In this document: piece after piece, positions 1 through 10,088 of the stretch
Position numbering within the stretch: the first letter of the stretch is position 1
Layout of the letters: each line of letters starts with the position of its first letter
Source of the DNA: Treponema sp. OMZ 838
GTDB lineage: Bacteria; Spirochaetota; Spirochaetia; Treponematales; Treponemataceae
Reading direction: 5' to 3'
Length of the DNA stretch: 64,000 nt
NCBI RefSeq assembly: GCF_000775995.1
Contig: NZ_CP009227.1
Coordinates: 1,550,001 to 1,614,000 of the forward strand
Notes under the pieces: generated by a model
Seen by the model: the letters and a program-made list of their open reading frames with translations, nothing else
The model's database searches: none
Told to the model about the DNA's origin: nothing
Program-made: the position numbers and the translations under genes

Positions 1-3000
1 AGGCGGTAGTGGATGGGCGGAATAAAACAGGGTATGAGTTTTCGATTGTGCTTGAGGGGAGAACACTCGGGAAGATAATCAGTGAGCAAGAATATGAGAA
101 AGGGATGGGCGATATTGTCGAGCGCGGTATCGAATATCGTATCAGCCGGGTAGAAGGCTTGAGTGAAGCTGCGTATGAGAAGATAAAGGATAAAACAGTT
201 ATCAAAAACGCCCAAATGGTTGCGATCGGAACGCTGTATGAGAAAGCGGGAAATAAGCGGCGGCTAAAGGAAAGTGAAGGAGCCCTCGTTATACAAGCGA
301 TAGCAGAGGCGTTAAAAGAAGCGCGGAGCGGGATTAAAGTTATTATCGAGCAGAGAGAAGCAGGAGAGGTACGGATACGGGAGGTTGGGGTATTCACAGC
401 GGAAGAGAAAGAGGCAATTGGAAGAGAGTATTTTGAAGCGATTGGAAGCTTGTATCAAATAAAGAGCGGGATAGGAGAAGCTGAACGTGCGCAGCTAGAG
501 AAGAAGCTGAAGCGGTATGAAAGTGAGGCGTATGATTTTCCATACTTTACGTATGATGGGGCAAAGAAAGAATACCGGACAACAAAAGAGCACCTTGAGA
601 AAGAAGAAGTGAGGAAGTTTTTAGCGTATGTAGAAAGCTATTATTACGAGGAAGTGGGGGTGGTAGTAGAGTACCCGCAGGAGAGCCGGTATCCGGTACG
701 AGACGGGAAGATAGCAATAGTGAAGATACAAGGGGGGCAGGTCGTAACAGTCGAGGAAGAGATAGCTGTGTACCGAGGAAATGAGAACTATGAAAGCGGG
801 AAGTATGAAGGGACTGCCGGCATAGAAGGCTTTAACCGGCATGAGCGGATGTATGGCGGAGGGAAGCGGTGGTATTACGGACTGTATTCGAGGTGGGGGG
901 AACAAAAGTTCAGTATTGCTTCTCTTTTTGCACCGAATGAGTATGATGAAAGCGCGGCCTATAAAGACGAGAATGTTGCTGAACGAAAGAAGCAAAATAT
1001 TAAAGAGAGCCAGAAAAATGGTGAAGAAGAGAAAAATAAGTTTGCCAAGACGCTGAAAGAGAATGGAAACGAGGAAGCGATTGGAGAGACGGTAAAAGCA
1101 GAAGTAATGCAGAAGATACAGGAAGGGGTGACACTGGGCGGGTATATTCCGGTGCAGAGATATCAAACATACGTAAAGAAAGGTCAGGAGAGCGAACCGA
1201 AAGGAGAAGCGCCGAAGAAGGAAAGGAGAAGCGGACTTGTTTTTTCAAAAGAAAGCCTTATCGGAGCGTTTGCGAGCACGAGTGAAAACGGTTTTGATAG
1301 AGAGGGAGAAGTTTCGAGCACCATTCATTACTATGCAGCGTATATTGATAATGAAGTGCTGCACTCAAGCCGGATCACCGGGGGGGCATACAAAAACCTG
1401 CCGTGGGTAAAGGACGGAGGCTTTGCCCTTTCCGCGAACGAGAGCAGTAGTTTTGATAAAACACTCGAAGCACACGCGGGTGTGTCAGTCGCATCGATCA
1501 ATGCCAGTGTCGGTTTTAATAAGGGAGAAAGTAAGCAGGTACAAAGCTATCAAGACATCGATGGGGATGGGTACCCTGATATAGTAAAAACAAGCAGCGG
1601 AGGCCTGAGCGTCCAGTACGGGAATGCAGAAGGAGTCTTTCAGAAGAAGAAAGGAGGTATACAGGGAGGAGCACTGTCGACTAATAGTAATGAATCGAAA
1701 GTATTTGGAGCGGGTATAGGGCTTTCAGGATCGGTCGGGGTAATCAGAGATACTGAAGGGAGAGTTAAAAGCATTACACTGGAACCGGCCGGTTCGACAC
1801 CGCATGGCGCGAGTGTGAATGAGGGAGTAAACTATTCCAGAGGCTGGCAGCAGCAGACAGGTGGATTAGTAGACATAAACGGAGATGGGCTACCCGATTA
1901 CCAAACGGCAGCAGGAGCGAAGCTAAACCTTGGAGAAGAATTTAGAGCGGTAGGGGCGTGGCAGGCAGTGAACGTATCGGAAGGAAGCGTTAAAAGCGGC
2001 GGGGGAAACTTCGGCATAGGAGTGAGTGCCGGGGCGAAGGCGAATTATGGCGGAGGAAACCTAGGGGTCAACGTGAATATCAGCCAGACGGCCACAGAAT
2101 CCCTTATAGCAGACATCAACGGAGACGGGTTACCGGACGTATTAAAAGTAAAGGAAGACGGCAGCTATGCCGTCAAACTGAACTATGGAGCAGGCTTTGA
2201 CGGGAAAGAAAAGACAATAGAGATACGGAATATCGAAGGGGCAGAGTACGCTGCGTATTATAACCGTGTAGTGGCGGATCTTGTGGGGACATCCGAGAAG
2301 ATACAGGTACCGTACCGGCCGGAAAATATGAATAAGAGTACCGAAAGAAGTGAAATAGAAAAGTTATTACAGATACCGAAAGCATTGGAGTTTAACACAA
2401 GCCAAAGTGTGGGAGTCTCCGGAGGATTATCGGGACAGATAGGGTTTCTTGTGTGGGTAGGGATTTTTATTACCTGTAACTTTTCAGGTGGAGTGAATGG
2501 AACCTATAGCAAAAGCGAAGTGAGCTTACGCCTCTTTGACGTAGACGGGGACGGCCTCGCCGACAGGGTCTTCAACATCGGAGGCTCCGATAAGCTGTAT
2601 GTACAGCGGAACAAGTTAGGGAAAGTAGGACTATTAAAAACGATACACCTTCCGACCGGCGGCAGCTATGAGATAGAGTATCAAAGAGTAGGGAACACAC
2701 GGGAGCTGCCGCAGAGTAAGTATGTGCTAAGCAGCGTCACAATGAACTCAGGGCTGCAGAGTAAGAGCGGAAACATACAATCGTACCGCACAACCTACAC
2801 CTACAAAGACGGCTACTATGACCGCAAAGCAAAAGAGTTCTACGGGTTTAAGACGGTAAAAGCAGTAACGGGAACGGGAAAGACGAGCGAGACGGAGTAT
2901 TACATTGATGCCTATTACCGCAAAGGGATGGTAAAAAAAGAGACGGTCAGCCATAACGGCATCGTTTATTCGATAAAAGAGTATGAAACGGATGAAGTCC

Positions 3001-6000
3001 CCCATGCACGGGTAAAGCGAGAGTGGAACACCATACGGGAAGGATACCGGTCGATACAAACGGAAAGCGATTATCGCTATGATCGATACGGTAACGTTAC
3101 GGAGCTGGACGACAAGGGAGACGTCAGTAGAAGCGACGACGACATCATTGCCCGAATACGGTATTGGGACAGTGCCGATGAGCGGCGCTACTTTAAAGCG
3201 CACCCCGAACGGATAGAAGTGCTGGACGGCAAGAGCGGCAGGTTATTGCGGAAACGCGAAGGACGCTACGATAATAACACCGGTGCGATAACGGAACTAA
3301 AGCAATACATCTCAAGCGGCACGAGTCTTACCTACACGATAGACTGGGATGAGAAGGGAAACATTAAGACCCTGATAAGTCCCACAGGCAAGAAGGTAAG
3401 CTACCGCTACCAAGATGGGATATACCCGGTTAAAATAACGGAAGAAGGCAGTAAAGGCGGCACTCCGTACGAGAGTACGCTCCTGTGGGACAGTGCCTTA
3501 GGAGTAAAACTTGAAGAAACCGACAGCGCGGGTAACACCATGAAGTACCGCTACGACGGGTTCGGCCGCGTAACGGAAGTGAAAAGCCCTTACGATACCG
3601 GAAACGTACCTTACGCAAAGTACGAGTACCATACCCCTTCATCTTCTTTCTGGTACACGGTAACGGCAAATAAGCTGACTACCAAAGCAACGGACAAAGC
3701 CGTGATGAAAACGATAGTCATGCACGACGGCTTAGGCCGCGCCCTCTACACCGCGAAAGAAGGGGAAGTGTACCGAGAAGGAACCGCCGGAGAAACGAAT
3801 GTCGGCTGGAATATATCAGGCGCAACCTACTACGATGAGGCGGGAAGAAAGATAAAAGAAGGAATGCCGTTCTTCTATGGCGGCGATTTACCGAATGAAC
3901 TTGCCAACAAAGCCGTCTACGCAAGCGTCGAACAGTTCTATGAGCTGAACGACTTTACCAAGCTCCGCAACGAAACGGTATACACCTACGACGGCATAGA
4001 CCGAGTAATAAAAACATTGTTGCCGGACGGAAGCGAACAGAAAAACGAGTACGCAATAGAAAACAGCCTACAGGTAACAACCGCAACCGACCCGCTTGAG
4101 AATAAGAGCGTTACGAAAAAAGACGCGCGCGGAAACATCCGCGAAGTCGAACGAAGGGACAAGGCAAACAACATCCTCACCAAAGGCAGATATGAATACT
4201 CTGTATTGGGCGAAATGCTTCGCGCATACGATGCGAACGAAAACATTGTCTCGGTAACATACGACCTGTTAGGGAGAAAAGTAGCCTTAGAAAGCAAAGA
4301 CACCGGAAGGAAAGAATGGCGCTATGATAGCAAAGGCCTCCTTGAAGCGGAATCGGATTCACTGCTGCGTAGTAAACTCAGTGAGATACAGTACGTCTAT
4401 GACGGTTTTGACCGGCTTATAAAGATAGACTACCCGTTTAGTGAAGACGTAACCTATGAATACGGCGAAGCAGGGCAAGTGGGTGCCGGAGAGATAATCC
4501 GCAAAAAAGATGAGAGCGGAGAGATACGCTACAAGTACGGGAAGTTAAGCGAAGTTGTAGAAGAGACACGAACGATTAAGCGTTACGAGGCGTTAAGCGA
4601 ACCGGAAACGGCAACCTTTACCTACCGCTCCGACTACCTCGGCCGTATGCAGACCATGAAGTACCCCGATGGGGAGACCATTACCTATACCTACGACAAA
4701 GGCGGACAGCTCAAAGGCGTAAGCGGTGTAAAAAACACGGTAAAAGGAAGTGAAACCTATTCCTATATTGATACGATTGTCTATGACGAACACGGGCAGA
4801 GAGTCTACATCAAATACGGAAACGGCGTAGAGACCCGCTACCGCTATGACGACAAACGGCGGTGGCTGAAAGACATAGAGACGAGAAATAAGCAAACAGA
4901 CGAGGTGTTCCAGAAAATCACCTATAGTTTTGACAAAGTCGGGAACGTCTTAGGCTACAGCAATGACGCAAGCGTGTACGAGACGAGCCAAAGTTACTCA
5001 TACGACAACCTCTACCAACTTATCGGAGTAGAGGGGACAAGCAACCAATACAAAGCGATAAAAAGCTTTGGAAGCACACCGGTCAATGTCGCAAAATACA
5101 AGCAAGACTTTGCCTTTGACGGCATCGGAAACATGACAAAGAAGTCCAGTACCACAAACCTCCCCGGCGCCCGCGGTAACGCCTACCCGAAAGCAGAGCT
5201 TGACTACAGTCTTGATTACGAATACGACCCGGCCTATGCACACCGGCTCGTACACGCCGGAAACCGCTACTACCGCTATGATGCGAACGGCAACATCACG
5301 GCAGAAAAAGACGGCCCCTTTACCGAGGATGATGAGTTTATCTTTACCTACAGCTACGACCCTGACACCGACGTATACGGCGCCGACTACGGCTTCGGCC
5401 TTGACGCCCCGAAGGAGACAGAAGAGACGCGTCCTGAAAACCTATTTGCATACCGCCGTAACTACACGTGGAATGAGAAGAATCAGTTAACGAAGTCAAG
5501 CGATCGTACGTACACCGTACACTACCGCTACGGTGAGGACGGGCAGCGAGCGCTCAAGTATACAGAAGAGGGACGTTCTGAAACGCTCTACTTTAATAAC
5601 TTCTACACGATACACATCCCCGTGCAAGACAAAAACAATCCGCAGGGCTTGCGAGTGCATAAGCACATCTTTGTGGGTAACTCACGTCTTGTAACGGCAA
5701 TGACACACACCGACAACAACGGAGATAATGCAGAGCAACGGGAGAAGCGCTACTACTACCATTCAGACCACTTAGGCAGCGCGCAGTTTGTAACCGACTG
5801 GAGAGGTAAACAATACGAGCACATCGAATACACACCTTACGGGGAACTGTGGATAGAAGAAGTAGCTGCGGGGTTAGACAAACTGCCGTTCAGGTTTACC
5901 GGCAAGGAGATGGATGAGGAGACGGGCTTATACTATTACGGAGCGCGCTACTTAGACCCGAAGTATAGTAGATGGTTGAGTGGAGACCCGGCGTTGGGAG

Positions 6001-6737
6001 ACTACGTCCCAGCTGCAGGCACTGATCCGTCAAAGCTTGCGGGAATGGGCGGCGTATATAATACGGTCAATTTACATCTCTATCATTATGCGGGGAATAA
6101 TCCTGTGAAATTCCTAGATCCGACAGGATTATATGATGAAGAAAACGGATATACAAAACAAGAGATAAAAGATTTTAAAAATATGAGTGTAAAAGATCAA
6201 TTGGCTTATTTAAAAAGTGAAGTTGGTAGTGTAAAAAAAGGAACAACAGCAGCTGGTGCAAAGGCTGGATTTATGCGAACTCAACTAAAAAATAATATGA
6301 AATTACATGGATTGTTTTTTAGTATGTCTGGTGATGAAAAATTTATGAATGAGGATTTACGTTCATTTTTGAATCTGAATTCAGAGGGTAAAAATGAATA
6401 TTCAAGAGCAGATATGGAAAAAGGTGGATGGTTTCAAATGATTCCATATCTGGGAGATAATGAACATCAGCGTAATCAAAATGGTGGAAGAAATGTAAAA
6501 TTCTGCAATACAGATGGACGTGAAGCTATTTTCGATGCACAAGACAATTATATTGGAACAGAAATAGATTCTTCAACATATAATTATGGCTATGTTTCAC
6601 GATTTAATCCAATATGTATAACATTAGGAAGTACCCATGGACAATATGATATGAAGCCGTTCTTCCGCCAAACTGGTACTAAACCATTTTATTGGAGCAT
6701 GAGCGTTGGTTCTAATTATGGATTTAATTCAAGGTAA
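1..6737 (+). CDS. Rhs/YD-repeat polymorphic toxin with FG-GAP N-terminal part (5' end outside window)
   Basis: The frame is open to the left edge, so the true start lies outside; numbering here counts the GTG at 9 as residue 1. A lysine/glutamate-rich N-terminal part is followed by four FG-GAP/VCBS-type Asp-rich motifs (D-x-[DN]-G-D-G-x-x-D at about residues 516, 622, 702 and 844). Then come more than 1000 residues of YD repeats and the Rhs core: HSDHLGSAQF near 1918, FTGKEMDEETG near 1963, NNPVKF near 2030 and DPTGL near 2037. The order SpvB/TcB-like, then Rhs/TcC-like matches fused Tc-toxin BC components, which form a hollow cocoon around a toxin. The last 200 residues are a variable, AT-rich tip containing GREAIFD and an HGQYD motif; it resembles Rhs tips of unknown activity. 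In Rhs/TcC proteins the tip is released by self-cleavage near the DPxGL motif, which is present here. The lead gene of the locus. Confidence 0.9.
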   Translation, partial: AVVDGRNKTGYEFSIVLEGRTLGKIISEQEYEKGMGDIVERGIEYRISRVEGLSEAAYEKIKDKTVIKNAQMVAIGTLYEKAGNKRRLKESEGALVIQAIAEALKEARSGIKVIIEQREAGEVRIREVGVFTAEEKEAIGREYFEAIGSLYQIKSGIGEAERAQLEKKLKRYESEAYDFPYFTYDGAKKEYRTTKEHLEKEEVRKFLAYVESYYYEEVGVVVEYPQESRYPVRDGKIAIVKIQGGQVVTVEEEIAVYRGNENYESGKYEGTAGIEGFNRHERMYGGGKRWYYGLYSRWGEQKFSIASLFAPNEYDESAAYKDENVAERKKQNIKESQKNGEEEKNKFAKTLKENGNEEAIGETVKAEVMQKIQEGVTLGGYIPVQRYQTYVKKGQESEPKGEAPKKERRSGLVFSKESLIGAFASTSENGFDREGEVSSTIHYYAAYIDNEVLHSSRITGGAYKNLPWVKDGGFALSANESSSFDKTLEAHAGVSVASINASVGFNKGESKQVQSYQDIDGDGYPDIVKTSSGGLSVQYGNAEGVFQKKKGGIQGGALSTNSNESKVFGAGIGLSGSVGVIRDTEGRVKSITLEPAGSTPHGASVNEGVNYSRGWQQQTGGLVDINGDGLPDYQTAAGAKLNLGEEFRAVGAWQAVNVSEGSVKSGGGNFGIGVSAGAKANYGGGNLGVNVNISQTATESLIADINGDGLPDVLKVKEDGSYAVKLNYGAGFDGKEKTIEIRNIEGAEYAAYYNRVVADLVGTSEKIQVPYRPENMNKSTERSEIEKLLQIPKALEFNTSQSVGVSGGLSGQIGFLVWVGIFITCNFSGGVNGTYSKSEVSLRLFDVDGDGLADRVFNIGGSDKLYVQRNKLGKVGLLKTIHLPTGGSYEIEYQRVGNTRELPQSKYVLSSVTMNSGLQSKSGNIQSYRTTYTYKDGYYDRKAKEFYGFKTVKAVTGTGKTSETEYYIDAYYRKGMVKKETVSHNGIVYSIKEYETDEVPHARVKREWNTIREGYRSIQTESDYRYDRYGNVTELDDKGDVSRSDDDIIARIRYWDSADERRYFKAHPERIEVLDGKSGRLLRKREGRYDNNTGAITELKQYISSGTSLTYTIDWDEKGNIKTLISPTGKKVSYRYQDGIYPVKITEEGSKGGTPYESTLLWDSALGVKLEETDSAGNTMKYRYDGFGRVTEVKSPYDTGNVPYAKYEYHTPSSSFWYTVTANKLTTKATDKAVMKTIVMHDGLGRALYTAKEGEVYREGTAGETNVGWNISGATYYDEAGRKIKEGMPFFYGGDLPNELANKAVYASVEQFYELNDFTKLRNETVYTYDGIDRVIKTLLPDGSEQKNEYAIENSLQVTTATDPLENKSVTKKDARGNIREVERRDKANNILTKGRYEYSVLGEMLRAYDANENIVSVTYDLLGRKVALESKDTGRKEWRYDSKGLLEAESDSLLRSKLSEIQYVYDGFDRLIKIDYPFSEDVTYEYGEAGQVGAGEIIRKKDESGEIRYKYGKLSEVVEETRTIKRYEALSEPETATFTYRSDYLGRMQTMKYPDGETITYTYDKGGQLKGVSGVKNTVKGSETYSYIDTIVYDEHGQRVYIKYGNGVETRYRYDDKRRWLKDIETRNKQTDEVFQKITYSFDKVGNVLGYSNDASVYETSQSYSYDNLYQLIGVEGTSNQYKAIKSFGSTPVNVAKYKQDFAFDGIGNMTKKSSTTNLPGARGNAYPKAELDYSLDYEYDPAYAHRLVHAGNRYYRYDANGNITAEKDGPFTEDDEFIFTYSYDPDTDVYGADYGFGLDAPKETEETRPENLFAYRRNYTWNEKNQLTKSSDRTYTVHYRYGEDGQRALKYTEEGRSETLYFNNFYTIHIPVQDKNNPQGLRVHKHIFVGNSRLVTAMTHTDNNGDNAEQREKRYYYHSDHLGSAQFVTDWRGKQYEHIEYTPYGELWIEEVAAGLDKLPFRFTGKEMDEETGLYYYGARYLDPKYSRWLSGDPALGDYVPAAGTDPSKLAGMGGVYNTVNLHLYHYAGNNPVKFLDPTGLYDEENGYTKQEIKDFKNMSVKDQLAYLKSEVGSVKKGTTAAGAKAGFMRTQLKNNMKLHGLFFSMSGDEKFMNEDLRSFLNLNSEGKNEYSRADMEKGGWFQMIPYLGDNEHQRNQNGGRNVKFCNTDGREAIFDAQDNYIGTEIDSSTYNYGYVSRFNPICITLGSTHGQYDMKPFFRQTGTKPFYWSMSVGSNYGFNSR

Positions 6738-6742
6738 CTTAG

Positions 6743-7354
6743 ATGTCAAAAGTAATTAAACGCCCTATATTAGTATTAATTTGTCTTTTTTTAGTTTTTT
6801 CTTTATTTGAACAACGCAAATATTATGAGTTTACTTGTAAAAATGATACAAGTATGAAGAATATATTTAATTCAACTCAAATAAATCAGTTATCAAAAAA
6901 AGACTCTATTATGAGGATATCTGTTGGTAATGTAATCTTCTTAAAAACTCAGCATTTGGGTTTTAGGATTTTTGCTAAACAGAATTTTAGGCAAGTACGC
7001 ATCAATCAACTTGAAATTTTATATGACAATAAACATAGAATTTTAAAAAAGCATAATGTTTATAAACCAGATGATTCTAACAAGAATAGGGTTATTTTCA
7101 AAAATTATGAAGTTGATGGCATTAATTATTCAGGAGTTGAAAAATTAATATTCTCTGATTTTAATACAAAAAACTTTTGTTGGGTAAATTTTTATAATAT
7201 GTTTAAATGGCGACATGGAAAGTTGAATGATAAATTCCCTGTAAAAATTGTCTGCCATTATTCATTAGATGAAGAAAATTACACAGAAGAAATTGACTAC
7301 ATAGTAGAATGCAAAGAAGCATATCCATCTCGGTTATACAAGATTTTTTTTTAA
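6743..7354 (+). CDS. putative immunity protein of the lead Rhs tip, membrane-anchored
   Basis: This 203-residue protein begins 5 bases after the Rhs stop codon. It has a hydrophobic segment near residues 8-21 (ILVLICLFLVF), suggesting a signal anchor with the rest exposed outside the inner membrane. It is very AT-rich, like the toxin tip and unlike the Rhs core. No family is recognised. Position directly downstream of a variable Rhs tip is the usual location of the cognate immunity gene, so that role is inferred from context only. Confidence 0.6.
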   Translation: MSKVIKRPILVLICLFLVFSLFEQRKYYEFTCKNDTSMKNIFNSTQINQLSKKDSIMRISVGNVIFLKTQHLGFRIFAKQNFRQVRINQLEILYDNKHRILKKHNVYKPDDSNKNRVIFKNYEVDGINYSGVEKLIFSDFNTKNFCWVNFYNMFKWRHGKLNDKFPVKIVCHYSLDEENYTEEIDYIVECKEAYPSRLYKIFF

Positions 7355-7384
7355 TCATTTAACTCAACAGAGTAAAAATTAAAA

Positions 7385-7411
7385 CTCCGTAGTTTTCAAA
7401 AAAACTGCGGA
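7385..7411. repeat. hairpin at a recombination junction
   Basis: An inverted repeat, CCGTAGTTTT against AAAACTGCGG with one mismatch and a short A-rich loop, lies between the first immunity gene and the next Rhs core fragment. It could serve as a terminator, but it has no T-run. It sits exactly where unrelated sequences join, as do several other hairpins in this locus. Confidence 0.5.
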
Positions 7412-7414
7412 CTA

Positions 7415-7594
7415 CCTACCGTACAAATTTACCGGCAAGGAGATGGATATGGTGGAGCCTTGGTTTTAGGAACTTGGGATTTGAATGCTCAAAATAAATC
7501 GGGTTCCCCGAATAGTTTGAGTGGTATTGGTGTTGGAGGTGCTGTATGGTGGTCTGCAACAGGGGTATGGAAAATTCATGAGGGGAAAAAATAA
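7415..7594 (+). pseudogene. Rhs core scrap joined to a lost toxin tail
   Basis: Bases 7415-7447 encode LPYKFTGKEMD, identical in kind to the Rhs core, and then the frame stops. A second frame continues to the TAA at 7592 as a glycine-rich tail (GVGGAVWWSATGVWKIHEGKK). This is the C-terminal end of a toxin tip whose body has been deleted, joined to core sequence out of frame. It directly precedes a membrane-protein gene that would be its immunity partner. Confidence 0.55.
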
Positions 7595-7597
7595 AAT

Positions 7598-7951
7598 ATG
7601 TATTTAGAGTGGATGAAAAAACATTTATTAATAATGACAATATTACAGTTTAGTTTAGTAATATTTGTACTAGTTTTTAAGCAAGAGTTTCGCTATGAAA
7701 TATATTTAACTTCATTTTTAGGAGGTTCGTTTTGGGGCGTATTACAATATATTATTTGTAAGTTAGCTTATAAAAATTCAAAAAGTTTGAAGATAAATTT
7801 GATGCTTGTTATGTGGGATATATTTTTCTATTTTTCTGTTGTATTATCACTTCGAAATTCAAATGCGATAATTCAGATTATGGTTATTTTGTTCTTAGTT
7901 AGAACAGAATTAACAATCTTTTCTAGAAAGTTTAATATAAAAGGGAAATAG
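7598..7951 (+). CDS. small multispanning membrane protein, putative orphan immunity
   Basis: This 117-residue protein has about four hydrophobic segments (near residues 11-28, 38-54, 69-86 and 92-108). It starts 4 bases after the preceding toxin-tail stop. No family is recognised. Small multispanning proteins next to toxin tails are common immunity proteins against toxins acting at the membrane or in the periplasm; this role is inferred from position. Confidence 0.55.
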   Translation: MYLEWMKKHLLIMTILQFSLVIFVLVFKQEFRYEIYLTSFLGGSFWGVLQYIICKLAYKNSKSLKINLMLVMWDIFFYFSVVLSLRNSNAIIQIMVILFLVRTELTIFSRKFNIKGK

Positions 7952-8030
7952 GTAGAGGGTAAGGCAAAATAACTAAGATTGGGAATTGAGCAATACAAAT
8001 ACGAACTGTGAAATAGAAAGAAATAATTAT

Positions 8031-10088
8031 ATGGATATAAAAGATTACTTTTATCAGCGTAACTATTCTCTCCCCCGGACAGCGATTGAAGCAGAAATCC
8101 TTTTTGCCGCGCGTATAATGCAAGTGCGGTTTTTGAAGCGCTTAAGCGGAAAAACACCGCTTAAACAAAACAGCAGCGGCGAAAAGATTGGAGCGGAAAG
8201 CGCGGTGCTGCATTTTGTTTTCTTTATAGTAATAGTAAACAAAATGCAGCAGTCCGCCAAAGAAGGATGCTTATTAAAAAGAAACACTGTGTTGGAGGTT
8301 TTTCCGCTTACGGCAGGGATTGCCGGAAGCGGAAAAACGGTGCCTTTTGAAAAGAGGCGGAGCAGATACAAGGAGACAGCCGAAAATAAAGCGGAGGCGT
8401 ATCGGGTATACGTCGAGCATTTATTTTCGGCGTGCGACGCCGTAGATGCCCGCATATTTTCAAAAGGGGACGGGAACATGACAAGGAAGATAAGCACCAC
8501 GAACCTCCCCGGCGGGCGCGGTAACGCCTACCCGAAAGCCGACCTTGACTACAGTCTTGATTACGAATACGACCCGGCCTACGCCCACCGGCTTGTACAC
8601 GCCGGGAACCGGTACTACCGCTATGACGCAAACGGCAATATCACGGCAGAAAAAGACGGCCCCTTTACCGAAGACGATGAGTTTATCTTTACCTACAACT
8701 ACGACCCCGACACCGACGTCTACGGCACCGACTACGGCTTCGGCCTTGACGCCCCGAAAGAGACGGAAGAGAGTCATCCTGAGAACCTATTTGCATATCG
8801 CCGTAACTACACGTGGAACGAGAAGAACCTCCTCACTAAATCGAGCGACCGAACCTACACGGTACACTACCGCTACGGTGAGGATGGGCAGCGAGCGCTC
8901 AAGTATACGGAGGAAGGACGTTCTGAAACGCTCTACTTCAATAACTTCTACACGATACATATCCCCGTGCAGGACAAAAACAACCCGCAGGGCTTACGAG
9001 TACATAAGCACATCTTTGTAGGGAACTCACGCCTTGTTACCGCGATGACGCACACCGATAACAACGGGGACAATGCCGAGCAGCGGGAGAAGCGGTACTA
9101 CTACCACTCAGACCACTTAGGAAGTGCGCAGTTCGTAACCGACTGGCGAGGCCGCCAGTACGAGCATATCGAGTACACGCCCTACGGAGAACTTTGGATT
9201 GAGGAAGTCGCGGCTGGCTTAGACAAGCTGCCGTTTAGGTTTACCGGTAAGGAGATGGACGAGGAAACGGGGCTGTATTACTATGGAGCCCGCTACCTTG
9301 ACCCGAAGTATAGTAGATGGTTGTCGGGAGACCCGGCGCTATCTTACTATGTTGATGGAAAATCAAATGGTTCATCCGGTGGTATTTATAATCCAATAAA
9401 TTTTAATCTTTATCATTATGCGGATAATAATCCGATTCGATATATTGATCCTACAGGTTTAGAAGAAGATGTTTCTGAGGCGGAAAGGCAATTAAAAGAA
9501 CTGAGACAACTTGGAGAAGAAATGTTTTACAAAGGAACAATTAATGGAATAAATTTGTATACAGAAAATTATGAAGATGGTTGCTATGCTCGAGCAACTG
9601 TTATTGCAGGAGAATTGGAAAAATTGGGTTTTGGAGTAACAGATTATTCTTATGTTACATCTCCTGTTATGCCGGGAGTTATAAAGGCAGAAAAAGCGGC
9701 AAAAAGAGATCCTTCAAAAGTTCCCGATAAAGATTCAGAAGGTAATTTTAATCGCTATAGATTTCATGTAGCAGCTACAGTTATTATTGATGGAAAGAAA
9801 TATGTAGTAGACCCGTATTATCATAAGTCGTGGTTATCAATATCGGAACAAGAAGATTGGTATTCTTGTCAATATCCAAGGGGAACGTCTACACAACCCG
9901 CACATGATAAAAGTGAAAATCTGATTGGACCTCCGGCTATGACTTCGTGGAAAACACGAAGTAGTTATACAGGAACATTATCTATAAATGAATATGCTCA
10001 GGGATGGTTAAAGAATTATGATTCTGTAAAAAGAGATAATGAAAAAAACAAAAAGAACAATAATCCATATATATGGAGTGGCAAATGA
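8031..10088 (+). CDS. truncated Rhs protein with protein-glutamine deamidase-like tip
   Basis: The frame starts at ATG 8031 (a TTG at 7986 is also possible). It first runs through a palindrome-rich module (8046-8473), then enters Rhs core that aligns with bases 5128-5998 of the lead gene without net length change. After the DPTGL motif the tip is AT-rich. It contains a candidate Cys-His-Asp triad: Cys codon 9582 in GCYARA, His codon 9765 in FHVAATV, Asp codon 9810 in VDPYY. That order and spacing fit the protein-glutaminase/Gln_deamidase_2 fold, whose members convert glutamine side chains of target proteins to glutamate. The N-terminal Rhs cocoon is missing, so the gene is probably a silent or alternative tip donor rather than a complete weapon. 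It overlaps the next gene by ATGA. Confidence 0.75.
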   Translation: MDIKDYFYQRNYSLPRTAIEAEILFAARIMQVRFLKRLSGKTPLKQNSSGEKIGAESAVLHFVFFIVIVNKMQQSAKEGCLLKRNTVLEVFPLTAGIAGSGKTVPFEKRRSRYKETAENKAEAYRVYVEHLFSACDAVDARIFSKGDGNMTRKISTTNLPGGRGNAYPKADLDYSLDYEYDPAYAHRLVHAGNRYYRYDANGNITAEKDGPFTEDDEFIFTYNYDPDTDVYGTDYGFGLDAPKETEESHPENLFAYRRNYTWNEKNLLTKSSDRTYTVHYRYGEDGQRALKYTEEGRSETLYFNNFYTIHIPVQDKNNPQGLRVHKHIFVGNSRLVTAMTHTDNNGDNAEQREKRYYYHSDHLGSAQFVTDWRGRQYEHIEYTPYGELWIEEVAAGLDKLPFRFTGKEMDEETGLYYYGARYLDPKYSRWLSGDPALSYYVDGKSNGSSGGIYNPINFNLYHYADNNPIRYIDPTGLEEDVSEAERQLKELRQLGEEMFYKGTINGINLYTENYEDGCYARATVIAGELEKLGFGVTDYSYVTSPVMPGVIKAEKAAKRDPSKVPDKDSEGNFNRYRFHVAATVIIDGKKYVVDPYYHKSWLSISEQEDWYSCQYPRGTSTQPAHDKSENLIGPPAMTSWKTRSSYTGTLSINEYAQGWLKNYDSVKRDNEKNKKNNNPYIWSGK
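8046..8473 (+). repeat. palindromic in-frame module, copy A
   Basis: About 420 bp, shared with 12419-12850 and 15859-16282. It is a chain of inverted repeats: TTAAGCGG/CCGCTTAA near 8140-8165, GCTGCATTTTGTTT/AAACAAAATGCAGC at 8207-8250, GTTTTTCCGCTT/AAGCGGAAAAAC, GCCGAAAATAAA/TTTATTTTCGGC at 8389-8431, and GGCGT/ACGCC at 8429-8441. It ends in AAAAGGGGACGG, where it joins Rhs core. One reading frame stays open throughout. Confidence 0.85.

Noticed and set aside
7986..8030. TTG start of the first truncated Rhs gene
   Set aside because: The extra residues precede an ATG at 8031 and have no ribosome site; the ATG fits the module-borne peptide seen in the other copies.
8046..8473. Insertion sequence with transposase
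   Set aside because: The module's open frame shows no transposase motif, there are no terminal repeats bounding it and no target duplication is visible.
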